A DNA stretch of 64,000 nucleotides from Actinobacteria bacterium UBA2184 (GTDB taxonomy: Bacteria > Actinomycetota > Coriobacteriia > Anaerosomatales > Anaerosomataceae), in NCBI GenBank assembly GCA_002328745.1, contig DCVQ01000009.1:70398-134397 (forward strand), read 5' to 3'. The notes beneath the pieces are model-generated. The model had not been told where the DNA came from and did not search any database. It saw only the letters and a list, made by a program, of their open reading frames with translations. Below are positions 27,654 to 35,595 of the stretch, in pieces; positions within the stretch are counted from its first letter, which is position 1, and every line of letters begins with the position of its first letter. The position numbers and the translations under genes were made by a program.

Positions 27654-30263
27654 TCAGCCCACCCCGAGAAGAGCCCGGGCCCCGGCAAGCGCCGCATCGA
27701 TGCCCGACGCGTCCTTGCCGCCGGCCTGAGCCATCTGCGGCTTGCCGCCTCCTCCGCCACCCACATGGGGCGCCATGGCCTTGATGAGCGCACCGGCGTC
27801 GAATCCCGCCGAGACGGCGGCGTCGGTGCCCGTGGCGAGCAGCAGCACCGCCCCGGCGTTGACGCCCACAAGGAGCACCGCGCCCTCGGACCCGCGCAGA
27901 CCGTCCGCGATCTCGCGCAGCGCACCCGCGTCGGCTCCGTCCACGCGCCCGACCTTCAGCACGTACCCGGCCGGGACACGCCATTCCTCAACGTCCTCGC
28001 CGCCCGCGCCGCGGGCACGCGCGGTGCGCGCCGCCTGCTCGGCGTCCTTCACGCGACGCTGGAGGGCCACGACCTTGCCGGGGAGCTCCGCCGTCCGCGT
28101 CTTGAGGGACATGTTGAGCTCGCCGAGGACGTCCTCCTCGGCGTACACGTACCCGAGCGCGTCGAAGCTCGTCACGGCCTCGATGCGCCGCAGGTTGGCG
28201 CCCACGGAGCCCTCGGAGACGATCTTGAGAAGACCGATCTCGCTCGACCGCGCGATGTGCGTCCCGCCGCAGAGCTCCTTGCTGAAGTTGCCGACCTCGA
28301 GCACGCGGACGATCTCGCCGTACTTCTCGCCGAACAGCGCGGTCACGCCCATCTCGCGAGCGGTCGCGAGCGATGTCTCGTAGTTGCGGACCGGATGGTT
28401 CTCCATGATCTTGCGGTTGGCCATCTCCTCGATGCGCCGGAGCTGGTCGGCTCCCGGAGACTCGAAGTGGGTGAAGTCGAACCGCAGCCGGTCTGGCGCG
28501 ACCAGCGAGCCGGACTGCCGCACGTGATCGCCGAGTATCAGCCGAAGCGCCCAGTGCAGCACGTGAGTGGCGGTGTGGTTGCGCCGGATACGCTCGCGCC
28601 GCAAGACGTCGATGGCGGCCAGCACCGTGCCGCCGACGGAAAGCGACCCTGACTCCAGGCGACCGATGTGAGCGATGACGCCCGGCACGGGGAAGTGTGT
28701 GTCGGTCACCACGAAGCGAGCGCCCTCGGCGACGATGGTGCCGGTGTCGCCCACCTGCCCGCCCTGCTCGGCGTAGAAGGGCGTGGATGCGAGCACGATC
28801 TCGGCCTCGGCGCCCGCCTCGATGCGGTCGACCGCGCCCCCGCTGGTCACCAGCCCGACTACGGCGCTTTCAGCCTCGTCGCGCGCGTACCCGACGAACT
28901 CGGTCGGGCCCGCCGAGCGCGCGATGCCGTCGAACGCGCTGCCGAACGACGACCAGGACTCGTCCTTGACCGCGGCGCGGGCGCGCTCGCGCTGCGCGTC
29001 CATCGCGGTGGTGAACGCGGCCTCGTCGACGGACAGCCCGGCCTCGGCCGCGATCTCCGAGGTCAGCTCGTACGGGAAGCCGTAGGTGTCGTGCAGCGCG
29101 AACGCCTCGCCGCCGTCGAGGACGTCGGCGCCGGCGGCCTTCGTCCGCTCGATCGCGGTCGCGAGGAATGCGAGCCCCTGACGCAGCGTCGCGCCGAAGC
29201 GCTCCTCCTCCGAGATGACGATCCGCCGGATGAGGTCGGCGTGCTCGAGAAGCTCCGGATACGGGCCACCCCACCGCTCGATCACGGTGTCGATGAGGCG
29301 GATCATGAACGCGTCCTCCACGCCGAGCAGCCGCCCGTGGCGGATGGCACGCCTCAGCAGCCGACGGAGGACGTAGCCGCGGCCATCGTTGGCGGGCAGC
29401 ACGCCGTCGGCGATGAGGAACGCGACCGCGCGCGCGTGGTCGGCGAGGATGCGAAGCGACACGTCGGTCCGCGGGCCAGCGCCGAGCGAAACGCCCGAGA
29501 GACTCTCGCCCACCGCCACCAGCTCGCGCAGGTCGTCGGTCTCGAAGTTGGTGTGGACGCCCTGCATGATGGCCGCGACGCGCTCGAGGCCCATGCCGGT
29601 GTCGATGTTCTTCTTCGGCAGCGGCTCGAGCGTGCCGTCCTCCTGCCGGTCGTACTGCATGAAGACGAGGTTCCAGTACTCCACGTAGCGGTCGCAGTCG
29701 CAGCCAGGCGCGCATGTCTCGCTGCCGCAGCCCACCTCGGGGCCCTGGTCGAAGTACAGCTCGGAGCACGGCCCGCAGGGACCCGTGGGACCCGCGGACC
29801 AGAAGTTGTCCTTCGCGCCCATGCGCACGATGCGCTCCTGCGGCACTCCGATCTCATCGCGCCAGATGGCCTCGGCCTCGTCGTCGTCCTCGTAGATGGA
29901 GAACCACAGCCGGTCAGGATCCATGCCGAGGACCTTGGTCGAGTACTCGTACGCCCAGGCGCACGCTTCGCTCTTGAAGTAGTCGCCGAAGCTGAAGTTG
30001 CCGAGCATCTCGAAGAAGCTGTGGTGACGGCCGGTGGTGCCGATGATGTCGATGTCGGTGGTGCGCGCGCACTTCTGGCAGGTGGTGGCGCGCGTCACGC
30101 CGATGTCGCGCGCGCCTAGGAAGACCGGCTTGAACTGCACCATTCCCGCGGACGTCAGCAACAGCGAGGGGTCGTCGGGCACGAGCGAGGATGAGGGCAG
30201 GCGCTTACAGCCCTTGCTCTCGAAGTACAACAGGAAGCTCTCGCGGATCTCGGCTGACTTCAC
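27654..30263 (-). CDS. alaS: alanyl-tRNA synthetase
   Basis: 869 residues, full length. The class II catalytic core starts ESFLLYFESKGCKRLPSSSL and has TTGRHHSFFEMLGNFSFGDYF and TGPCGPCSELYFD. The editing domain carries the zinc ligands HTATHVLHW and CGGTH (ELCGGTHIARSSEIG). The C-Ala oligomerisation domain ends with the usual Gly-rich GGGGGGKPQMAQAGG segment. It charges tRNA-Ala and clears Ser/Gly mischarging. It begins the downstream run alaS-ruvX-mltG. Confidence 0.98.
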   Translation of the reverse strand: MKSAEIRESFLLYFESKGCKRLPSSSLVPDDPSLLLTSAGMVQFKPVFLGARDIGVTRATTCQKCARTTDIDIIGTTGRHHSFFEMLGNFSFGDYFKSEACAWAYEYSTKVLGMDPDRLWFSIYEDDDEAEAIWRDEIGVPQERIVRMGAKDNFWSAGPTGPCGPCSELYFDQGPEVGCGSETCAPGCDCDRYVEYWNLVFMQYDRQEDGTLEPLPKKNIDTGMGLERVAAIMQGVHTNFETDDLRELVAVGESLSGVSLGAGPRTDVSLRILADHARAVAFLIADGVLPANDGRGYVLRRLLRRAIRHGRLLGVEDAFMIRLIDTVIERWGGPYPELLEHADLIRRIVISEEERFGATLRQGLAFLATAIERTKAAGADVLDGGEAFALHDTYGFPYELTSEIAAEAGLSVDEAAFTTAMDAQRERARAAVKDESWSSFGSAFDGIARSAGPTEFVGYARDEAESAVVGLVTSGGAVDRIEAGAEAEIVLASTPFYAEQGGQVGDTGTIVAEGARFVVTDTHFPVPGVIAHIGRLESGSLSVGGTVLAAIDVLRRERIRRNHTATHVLHWALRLILGDHVRQSGSLVAPDRLRFDFTHFESPGADQLRRIEEMANRKIMENHPVRNYETSLATAREMGVTALFGEKYGEIVRVLEVGNFSKELCGGTHIARSSEIGLLKIVSEGSVGANLRRIEAVTSFDALGYVYAEEDVLGELNMSLKTRTAELPGKVVALQRRVKDAEQAARTARARGAGGEDVEEWRVPAGYVLKVGRVDGADAGALREIADGLRGSEGAVLLVGVNAGAVLLLATGTDAAVSAGFDAGALIKAMAPHVGGGGGGKPQMAQAGGKDASGIDAALAGARALLGVG

Positions 30264-30293
30264 GTACGCGCTCTCCTTGCTGGACTCAGGTCG

Positions 30294-31508
30294 TCAGACG
30301 GTCTCGTCACCGGCCGGTGCGACGTCGCCCGGGGCGTTCTCGGCACCGTCGGCGTGGCACCCGTCAGTCTCGGTTTCATCTTCGTCGCTCCGGTGAACGC
30401 GGAACAGCGCGCCCTCTTCCGAGGCGATCTTGCGGTCGGTGTACTTCTCGTAGTAGTAGACGAACAGGCCCTTGGCGACCGCGGTCACGGGGATAGCGAG
30501 AACCATGCCCCAGAACCCGAACGCGGCGCCACCCACGAGCAGCGAGAATATCACCGCGACGGGGTGCAGGTCGACCTGTTGCGACATCACGCGCGGCTGC
30601 ACGAAGATCTCGGTCGACTGCTGGGCCGCCAGGATCACCAGGACCGCCCCGACGATGTGCCAGCCCCCGACGAACGCGCCCGCGAGCGCGGCGATGACGG
30701 CCGCTATAGCAGGACCGACCCACGGGATGACGTTGAAGACGCCGGCGAGCAGCCCGATGACGAGCGAGTACGGGACCCCGATCACCGACAGGCCGACGAT
30801 CACGATCACAGAGGTGACCGCCGAGAGGATGAACTGGCCGCGAAGGTAGCCGCCGAGCACCCGCGAGACCTTCGCGATGACCGTGGACGCCTCCTCCCGC
30901 CGCTTCGGTCCGGCGAGCATCACGAACTCGGCCCTGATCTTCGGCAGGTCCTTGAGCAGCCAGAACCCGAGCACGAGGCTCAGGAAGGCGTTGGCCAGGA
31001 AGGCGACGACCGCGCTTCCCGCGGTGAACGCCTCGCGTGCGAGGGCTGCCGACAGCGATGCGACCTGCTCGCCGATCGTGCCCCTTAGGTTGAGAAGCGC
31101 CTCGTCGATCCATTCGGGAACGACCAGGCGCTCGTAGCGGTCCTGCCACTCGATGAACAGCTCGTACGCCTTGTCGTAGTACGAGGGGAACGCCTTCACG
31201 AACTGCTGCAGCTGCTCGAAGATCGCCGGCACGAGGAAGACGATCGCAAGCGCCGAGACCGCCAGCATGAACACGTAGCAGACCAGCACGGCAGGCGCGC
31301 GTTTCCAGCCACGCTGCTCGAGCTTCTCCACCCAGCCCTTGAAGAGGTACACGATCACCGTGGCGAGCAGGAAGGGCAGCAGCGCCGACGATATCTCGCC
31401 GACGATCCACCCGGCAACGCCGATCAGCAGACACACGCCCACGAGCGCCCACGACGCCACGAGCACCCGGCTCCAGACGTCACGCTGCTGGGTCAGAGTC
31501 GAGCGCAC
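30294..31508 (-). CDS. AI-2E (PerM/TqsA) family transporter
   Basis: 404-residue polytopic membrane protein with about eight helices. The family-typical central extracytoplasmic region (FVKAFPSYYDKAYELF) is followed by conserved IGVPYSLVIGLLAGVFNVIPWVGP and QQSTEIFVQPRVMSQ. Members act as exporters or Na+/H+ antiporters, and AI-2 export itself is shown only for some, so no substrate is assigned. The C-terminal cytoplasmic tail of about 50 residues is acidic. It starts directly after the sigma factor stop, so it belongs to the DUF948-rsbW-sigB unit, which hints at stress-linked expression. Confidence 0.88.
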   Translation of the reverse strand: MRSTLTQQRDVWSRVLVASWALVGVCLLIGVAGWIVGEISSALLPFLLATVIVYLFKGWVEKLEQRGWKRAPAVLVCYVFMLAVSALAIVFLVPAIFEQLQQFVKAFPSYYDKAYELFIEWQDRYERLVVPEWIDEALLNLRGTIGEQVASLSAALAREAFTAGSAVVAFLANAFLSLVLGFWLLKDLPKIRAEFVMLAGPKRREEASTVIAKVSRVLGGYLRGQFILSAVTSVIVIVGLSVIGVPYSLVIGLLAGVFNVIPWVGPAIAAVIAALAGAFVGGWHIVGAVLVILAAQQSTEIFVQPRVMSQQVDLHPVAVIFSLLVGGAAFGFWGMVLAIPVTAVAKGLFVYYYEKYTDRKIASEEGALFRVHRSDEDETETDGCHADGAENAPGDVAPAGDETV

Positions 31509-32294
31509 CTAGACCTCCTCCATCACAAGATGCTCCCGGAGCGCGCGCAGGGTCTTGCGGAGCAGCCGTGACACCTGCATCTGCGAGATCCCGAGGCTCG
31601 TCGCGATCTCGGTCTGCGTGAGGCCCTGGAAGAACCGCAGGTACAAGACGTGCTGCTCCTGTGGGGTGAGGTACTTGAGAGCCTCGGCAAGCGTTGCGCG
31701 ATCGTCGACGACGGCCATGAACTGATCGTCCTCGCCGATGTACTCCAGGATGCTGAACGCGTCGGTGCCGTCGTTGTTGCGATCGGTCTCGAGCGACACG
31801 AAGTTGTAGGCCTCGCTCGTCTCGAGCGCTTCGAGGACCTCCTCGGCCGTCACGCCGAGGTACTCGCCGATCTCCAGGATTGTGGGAGAACGCTGCAGTT
31901 TCTGCGTGAGCTGGTCGATCGCCTGATTGACGCGGAACGAGAGCTCCTGGAGCCGCCGCGGCACCTTGATCGCCCAGCCCTTGTCACGGAAGTAGCGCTT
32001 CAGCTCGCCGACGATGGTCGGCGTCGCGTACGTCGTGAACTCCACGGCACGACCGGTGTCGAAGCGGTCGATCGCCTTGATGAGCCCGATCGTCCCGACC
32101 TGGATGAGATCGTCGATCGGCTCGCCGCGGTTGCGGAATCGGCTGGCGAGGTACTTCACCAGGTTGAGATACATGGTGATGAGCTCGTCCCGGGATGCCT
32201 CGTCACCGTTCTCGTGGTACAGCAAGAACAGCTCCCGCGTGCGGTTCTTGTCCCAGACGAGACGGCGCTCCTGTTTCTTCGCTGTCCTAGGCAC
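31509..32294 (-). CDS. sigB: SigB/SigF family RNA polymerase sigma factor
   Basis: 261 residues. Region 2 is intact (YLNLVKYLASRFRNRGEPID, DLIQVGTIGLIKAIDRFD, and -10 binding EFTTYATPTIVGELKRYFRD). Region 3 is RVNQAIDQLTQKLQRSPT, and the region 4 helix-turn-helix is LTQTEIATSLGISQMQVSRL. This is the layout of stress/sporulation-type group 3 sigmas, which direct a general stress regulon in Gram-positives. Start is GTG overlapping the rsbW stop by eight bases, so the two are coupled. The longer frame inside rsbW is rejected. Activity is presumably held by the adjacent anti-sigma factor. Confidence 0.93.
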   Translation of the reverse strand: MPRTAKKQERRLVWDKNRTRELFLLYHENGDEASRDELITMYLNLVKYLASRFRNRGEPIDDLIQVGTIGLIKAIDRFDTGRAVEFTTYATPTIVGELKRYFRDKGWAIKVPRRLQELSFRVNQAIDQLTQKLQRSPTILEIGEYLGVTAEEVLEALETSEAYNFVSLETDRNNDGTDAFSILEYIGEDDQFMAVVDDRATLAEALKYLTPQEQHVLYLRFFQGLTQTEIATSLGISQMQVSRLLRKTLRALREHLVMEEV

Positions 32295-32688
32295 CGGCGT
32301 CCCCGGACCGGAGCGCGACGCGGCGGACGGCCCGAAGCGTGCATGTGTTCTCGCCACGCTCGAGGCTGAACTCATCGCAGACCGACTCAAGGATGAATGC
32401 GGCGTAGCCGCCGGGTGCGGCGCCTTCCGCATACTCCGCGGAGTACGGGAACGGACCGACCGAGATCGCGAGACCGTCTGCGGTGACCTCGAACCCGAAC
32501 GTGATGCTCGCCGTCTCGTCGAGGCAGCCCGCAGCGAACACGAACGCCTCGTCGGCGGCCATCCGCACGTCGTCGACCTCGTCGTACGACATGCCGATCC
32601 TGCTCGCCAGCTCGGCGGCGGTCATGCGCACTGATTTCGCGTACTCACCGCGGGCCGGAACGGTCAGGGTGATCACGTCGTTGGTCAT
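32287..32688 (-). CDS. rsbW: RsbW-like anti-sigma factor with degenerate kinase site
   Basis: 133 residues with the GHKL (HATPase) fold order of RsbW/SpoIIAB. However, the N-box reads DEAFVFAAG (Glu47 kept, the Mg-binding Asn replaced by Phe51). The G1 box (DxGxG) is absent, with VGPFPYSAEY in its place. The later PGGYAAFILES resembles the G2 loop. It likely still binds sigma, but phosphorylation of an antagonist is doubtful. Start is the ATG with GGAGG just upstream. No RsbV-type anti-anti-sigma gene is in the window. Immediately upstream of sigB. Confidence 0.82.
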   Translation of the reverse strand: MTNDVITLTVPARGEYAKSVRMTAAELASRIGMSYDEVDDVRMAADEAFVFAAGCLDETASITFGFEVTADGLAISVGPFPYSAEYAEGAAPGGYAAFILESVCDEFSLERGENTCTLRAVRRVALRSGDAGA

Positions 32689-32720
32689 GCGTCCTCCTCG
32701 TGACGGGTCCGCGGACCTTG

Positions 32721-33053
32721 TCACCCTTTACGGAACTTCCTCAAGACCCGCACGACGCCACGCGCCGCCGAGTTCACTGGCGACCTGATGAAGTCGCTCG
32801 CAGTCGACACCGCGTCTCCCACGTTCTCGGCCTGCGTGACGATGCCGTCGAGCCTCAGCAGCTCGACATTGATGGCGTCGACGGTCACGTCGGCCTTGTC
32901 GAGCAGCGGCACGATGCGCACGCGGATCTCCGAAACGGCCGTGCGCACCTCGGCGACCAGTCTGATGAGCACGACGACCGCATAGATACCCAGGAGCGCG
33001 AGCACGATCGCGATGATGGTGAGAGCCAAGCCGAGCGATTCAGGCATCGTCAT
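32721..33053 (-). CDS. DUF948-like small membrane protein
   Basis: 110 residues. An N-terminal transmembrane helix (LALTIIAIVLALLGIYAVVV) is followed by an amphipathic helical region with heptad character (LIRLVAEVRTAVSEIRVRIV, ADVTVDAINVELLRLDGIV). This is the pattern of DUF948/YtxG-like general stress proteins. The basic C-terminus is VVRVLRKFRKG. A TACACT -10-like hexamer lies upstream at 33090. First gene of the unit with rsbW and sigB, so its expression is probably stress-related. Confidence 0.75.
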   Translation of the reverse strand: MTMPESLGLALTIIAIVLALLGIYAVVVLIRLVAEVRTAVSEIRVRIVPLLDKADVTVDAINVELLRLDGIVTQAENVGDAVSTASDFIRSPVNSAARGVVRVLRKFRKG

Positions 33054-33089
33054 CCCCTACCCGCTTCGTCGCTGACGGCCATACCCGCT

Positions 33090-33095
33090 CAGTGT
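33090..33095 (-). promoter_or_regulatory. candidate -10 box for DUF948-rsbW-sigB unit
   Basis: TACACT on the minus strand, 37 bases before the DUF948 ATG. It fits the TANNNT pattern common in high-GC actinobacteria. No clear -35. A similar TACACT precedes hisS at 38691. Confidence 0.35.
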
Positions 33096-33109
33096 AGCAA
33101 AGGCCGTGC

Positions 33110-34426
33110 TCAGAGGGCATGGTCGGTCGGGTCCGTCGCCTGCCCGTCACGCAGCGAGGAGCGCCGCTTCGGCCGGTAGTAGCGCTTGGCCTCGAGCCCC
33201 TCCGGCAGGTACTGTTGCTCTACCCATCCGCTCGGGTCGTCATGCGGGTACCGGTACGCCGGATAGCGATCAGCGCCCGGCCGGTGGCGATCGCGGAGGT
33301 GATCGGGCACAGCGCGCGCTTCCCCCTCCCGGACATCTGCCAGCGCGCCATCGATGGCGAGGTACGCGGCGTTGTCTTTTGGCGCGAGCGCAAGGTAGAT
33401 GGCCGCGTGCGCCAGGCTGATGCGCGCCTCCGGCCAGCCGATCGACTCGGCGGCCTTGAACGCGGCGTGGGCCACCAGCAGCGCCTGCGGGTCGGCCATG
33501 CCGATGTCCTCCGAGGCCAGGATGAGCATCCGGCGCGCGATGAACTTGGGGTCCTCGCCACCGTGCACCATGCGTGCGAGCCAGTAGACCGCAGCATCCG
33601 GGTCCGAGCCGCGGATCGACTTGATGAACGCCGAGATGATGTCGTAGTGGACGTCGCCGCTCTTGTCGTACGGCAGCGTCCGGGTGGCGCTGGCGCGCGC
33701 GACGTGATCGGCGCCGATGCGGGGCGTCTCGCCGGCCACCTCCTCGCGCGTCGCGAGTTGCGCCGCGAGCTCGAGGGTCGTGAGCGCGATCCGCGCGTCC
33801 CCTCCCGCCCGCGTCACGATGTGCTGAAGCGCGTCGGGCGCGACCCCGAGCGTGCCGCCGAACCCACGCTCGGGGTCGGCGAGCGCCCGCTCGACGATCG
33901 CGCGGATGTCGGCGTCGGCGAGCGGAACGAACTCGACGATCGTCGAGCGGCTGATGAGAGGGGCGTTGACCTCGAAGAAGGGGTTCTCGGTGGTGGCGCC
34001 GATGAGCACGACCAGACGGTCCTCGACCGCGTGCAGCAGCGCATCCTGCTGCGACTTGTTGAACCGGTGGATCTCATCGATGAAGAGGATCGTGCGGCCA
34101 CCGCCCATCTTCAGCCGCTCCCGTGCGCCGTCGATGACGGCACGCACGTCCTTCACGCCGGCGTTGACCGCCGAGAGCTCGGCCCAGTGCGCGCGCGTCA
34201 TCCCCGCGATGATGCGCGCCAGGCTCGTCTTCCCCGTGCCGGCCGGTCCGTAGAGGATCAGCGAGGAGAGCGCGTCGAGCTCGATGGTGGTCCGCAGGAT
34301 GGATCCCGGACCGAGCGCGGTCTCCTGCCCTACGAACTCGTCGAGCGTTCGCGGCCGCATGCGCGCGGCGAGCGGCGCCCCGGTCTCGAGGCGCCGCTCG
34401 GCTGCATCATCGAAGAGATCGCGCAT
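33110..34426 (-). CDS. rarA: replication-associated recombination protein A
   Basis: 438-residue AAA+ ATPase of the RarA/MgsA/WRNIP1 family that acts at stalled replication forks. Walker A is GPAGTGKTS, Walker B ILFIDEIHRF, sensor 1 IGATTENPFF, and the arginine-finger region is PLISRSTIVEF. The C-terminal tetramerisation domain contains YDIISAFIKSIRGSDPDAA and EDIGMADPQAL. Length and order are normal. It follows the lipoprotein and 6S RNA genes, matching the aspS-6S-rarA neighbourhood of Bacillus. Confidence 0.96.
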   Translation of the reverse strand: MRDLFDDAAERRLETGAPLAARMRPRTLDEFVGQETALGPGSILRTTIELDALSSLILYGPAGTGKTSLARIIAGMTRAHWAELSAVNAGVKDVRAVIDGARERLKMGGGRTILFIDEIHRFNKSQQDALLHAVEDRLVVLIGATTENPFFEVNAPLISRSTIVEFVPLADADIRAIVERALADPERGFGGTLGVAPDALQHIVTRAGGDARIALTTLELAAQLATREEVAGETPRIGADHVARASATRTLPYDKSGDVHYDIISAFIKSIRGSDPDAAVYWLARMVHGGEDPKFIARRMLILASEDIGMADPQALLVAHAAFKAAESIGWPEARISLAHAAIYLALAPKDNAAYLAIDGALADVREGEARAVPDHLRDRHRPGADRYPAYRYPHDDPSGWVEQQYLPEGLEAKRYYRPKRRSSLRDGQATDPTDHAL

Positions 34427-34432
34427 GGGAGA

Positions 34433-34981
34433 TCAGTCGGTCGCTCGTTCGACCTCGCGCTTGATGTACCCGCGATCCACGAACCCGCGCCAGCGCCAGG
34501 TGATGAAACCGCCGCGGTCGACCGCGATGAGATGCGGCGTCGAAGTGACGCTCAGCTCGCCCGCGTACATCACGGCGGCAACCGACTCGAAAGCCGGCGC
34601 ACCCTGGTCATCGACCTTGCCGACGTCGAACGTGACCAGATCGATCAGGCCGCGATACTCGTTGATCACGTAGTCGACCTCGACCCGAAGGTCACCCGTC
34701 ACGTCCTGGCGGGAGTCGTAGAACAGGATGAGCATCGCGCGGCCAGCCGCGAGCTTGTCGGCCAGCACTGCCGGCGTTTCCGTCGTGTCGAAGGACGGGA
34801 ACGCCACAGGCTCGAAATCGGCCGTGTTGAACGAGCGATCGGTAGCGTACGTGGTGCCGGGCGCCGCGGGAACGGTGGCAGGCGCCACCGGCGGGGTGGG
34901 CGCCGGGAGTTCCTCGGGCGCGCATCCGGCGAGACTGGCGACAAGTAGTGCTGCGACGAGTGCTGCGACGGTCTTCTGCAT
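34433..34981 (-). CDS. lipoprotein with thioredoxin-like fold lacking CxxC
   Basis: 182 residues. A signal peptide of 19 residues ends in a lipobox (ASLAGC, lipidated Cys20), followed by a Pro/Ala linker. The domain at about 65-182 has thioredoxin-like order: AMLILFYDSR strand, VDYVINEYRG helix, LVTFDVGKVDD strand, and VTSTPHLIAVDRGGF with the cis-Pro. The active-site CxxC is absent (YDSRQD occupies that position). A binding or structural role outside the membrane is therefore more likely than redox. The ATG has a GGAGGAG ribosome site. An in-frame upstream extension through the 6S RNA is rejected. Confidence 0.8.
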   Translation of the reverse strand: MQKTVAALVAALLVASLAGCAPEELPAPTPPVAPATVPAAPGTTYATDRSFNTADFEPVAFPSFDTTETPAVLADKLAAGRAMLILFYDSRQDVTGDLRVEVDYVINEYRGLIDLVTFDVGKVDDQGAPAFESVAAVMYAGELSVTSTPHLIAVDRGGFITWRWRGFVDRGYIKREVERATD

Positions 34982-35009
34982 CTGTCTCCTCCACTGGTGA
35001 GGCCGCAAC

Positions 35010-35178
35010 GAACCCCGCCCTGCGTGGTCGGCCGGGTGAACCTGCCGTAGCAGGTGGGTGCCCTTACCGCAGTTCCGCGCTTCCCCGTGACGGGGATACC
35101 ACTTTCCTGCGCGATCGGGGCTCCCGGCAGAGAGGTGTTGGTTCGACCGCTCGAGCCGATTCCACGCAAGGCAAGGCT
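35010..35178 (-). ncRNA. ssrS: 6S RNA
   Basis: A non-coding gene of about 170 bases fills the 299-base gap between the lipoprotein and the small membrane protein. The 5' end (35162-35176) pairs with the 3' end (35013-35027) over 15 positions including three G-U pairs, forming the terminal stem of 6S RNA. Internal parts form further stems, including an apical-side hairpin CACCTGC...GCAGGTTCACC reminiscent of 6S 3' halves. A promoter lies immediately upstream. The position between aspS and rarA is the same as for Bacillus 6S-1 RNA. 6S RNA mimics an open promoter and sequesters RNA polymerase. SRP RNA, tmRNA and cobalamin riboswitch signatures are absent. Confidence 0.78.
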
Positions 35179-35183
35179 TCATT

Positions 35184-35211
35184 ATCGTAGCACCATCGGC
35201 ATCCGAGTGAA
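35184..35211 (-). promoter_or_regulatory. promoter of the 6S RNA gene
   Basis: -35 TTCACT (35206-35211, 4 of 6), a 16-base spacer with an extended -10 TGC, and -10 TACGAT (35184-35189, 4 of 6). Initiation would fall at about 35177-35178, exactly where the closing stem begins. Confidence 0.6.
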
Positions 35212-35280
35212 ACGCGCTGCTTGCTGAAGCGCCCCACAGCGACGAACGCACGTGCGCTTCCCCGCAATCGCCCCCACCCC

Positions 35281-35586
35281 TTAGGAGCGGTCCGCCGTTG
35301 CGGCGAGGGCAGCCTGCACCCGTGCCGTGAGACGCCGGTGCACCGTGACGAAGCCCGCCGACAGCAGCGCCCCGCCCGCCATCACGACCGCCGCGAGCGC
35401 CGGCCGGTCGAGCAGCTCCCACGCGGCTGAGGCCGCGAGCCCGAGCAGGGCGATGACGCCGACGGCGCGTGTCCACCGACCGTAGCCGGAAGCGGCGAGA
35501 TCCCACCGGTACGCGTTTCCGATGAGCACGAACGCGACGCAGGCGGCGATGACGATGCCGGTCGAGACCCACACTGAGAGCGGCAC
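35281..35586 (-). CDS. small hydrophobic membrane protein
   Basis: 101 residues with about three transmembrane helices (SVWVSTGIVIAACVAFVLIG, WTRAVGVIALLGLAASAAW, RPALAAVVMAGGALLSAGFV) and a basic cytoplasmic tail. No family is recognised. The start is GTG with AGGAGG eight bases upstream. It lies nine bases after the aspS stop, so it is probably co-transcribed with hisS-aspS. Function unknown. Confidence 0.7.
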   Translation of the reverse strand: MPLSVWVSTGIVIAACVAFVLIGNAYRWDLAASGYGRWTRAVGVIALLGLAASAAWELLDRPALAAVVMAGGALLSAGFVTVHRRLTARVQAALAATADRS

Positions 35587-35595
35587 GCGAACCTC

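Noticed and set aside
35010..35178. Riboswitch, SRP RNA or tmRNA in the aspS-rarA gap
   Set aside because: No SRP GGAAGGAGCAGC-type apical loop, no tmRNA ends, and no cobalamin or TPP core. The closing stem and synteny fit 6S RNA better.
35010..35572. Long in-frame N-terminal extension of the thioredoxin-like lipoprotein
   Set aside because: It crosses the 6S RNA and the small membrane protein gene in another frame. The lipoprotein has a good ribosome site and signal peptide at 34981.
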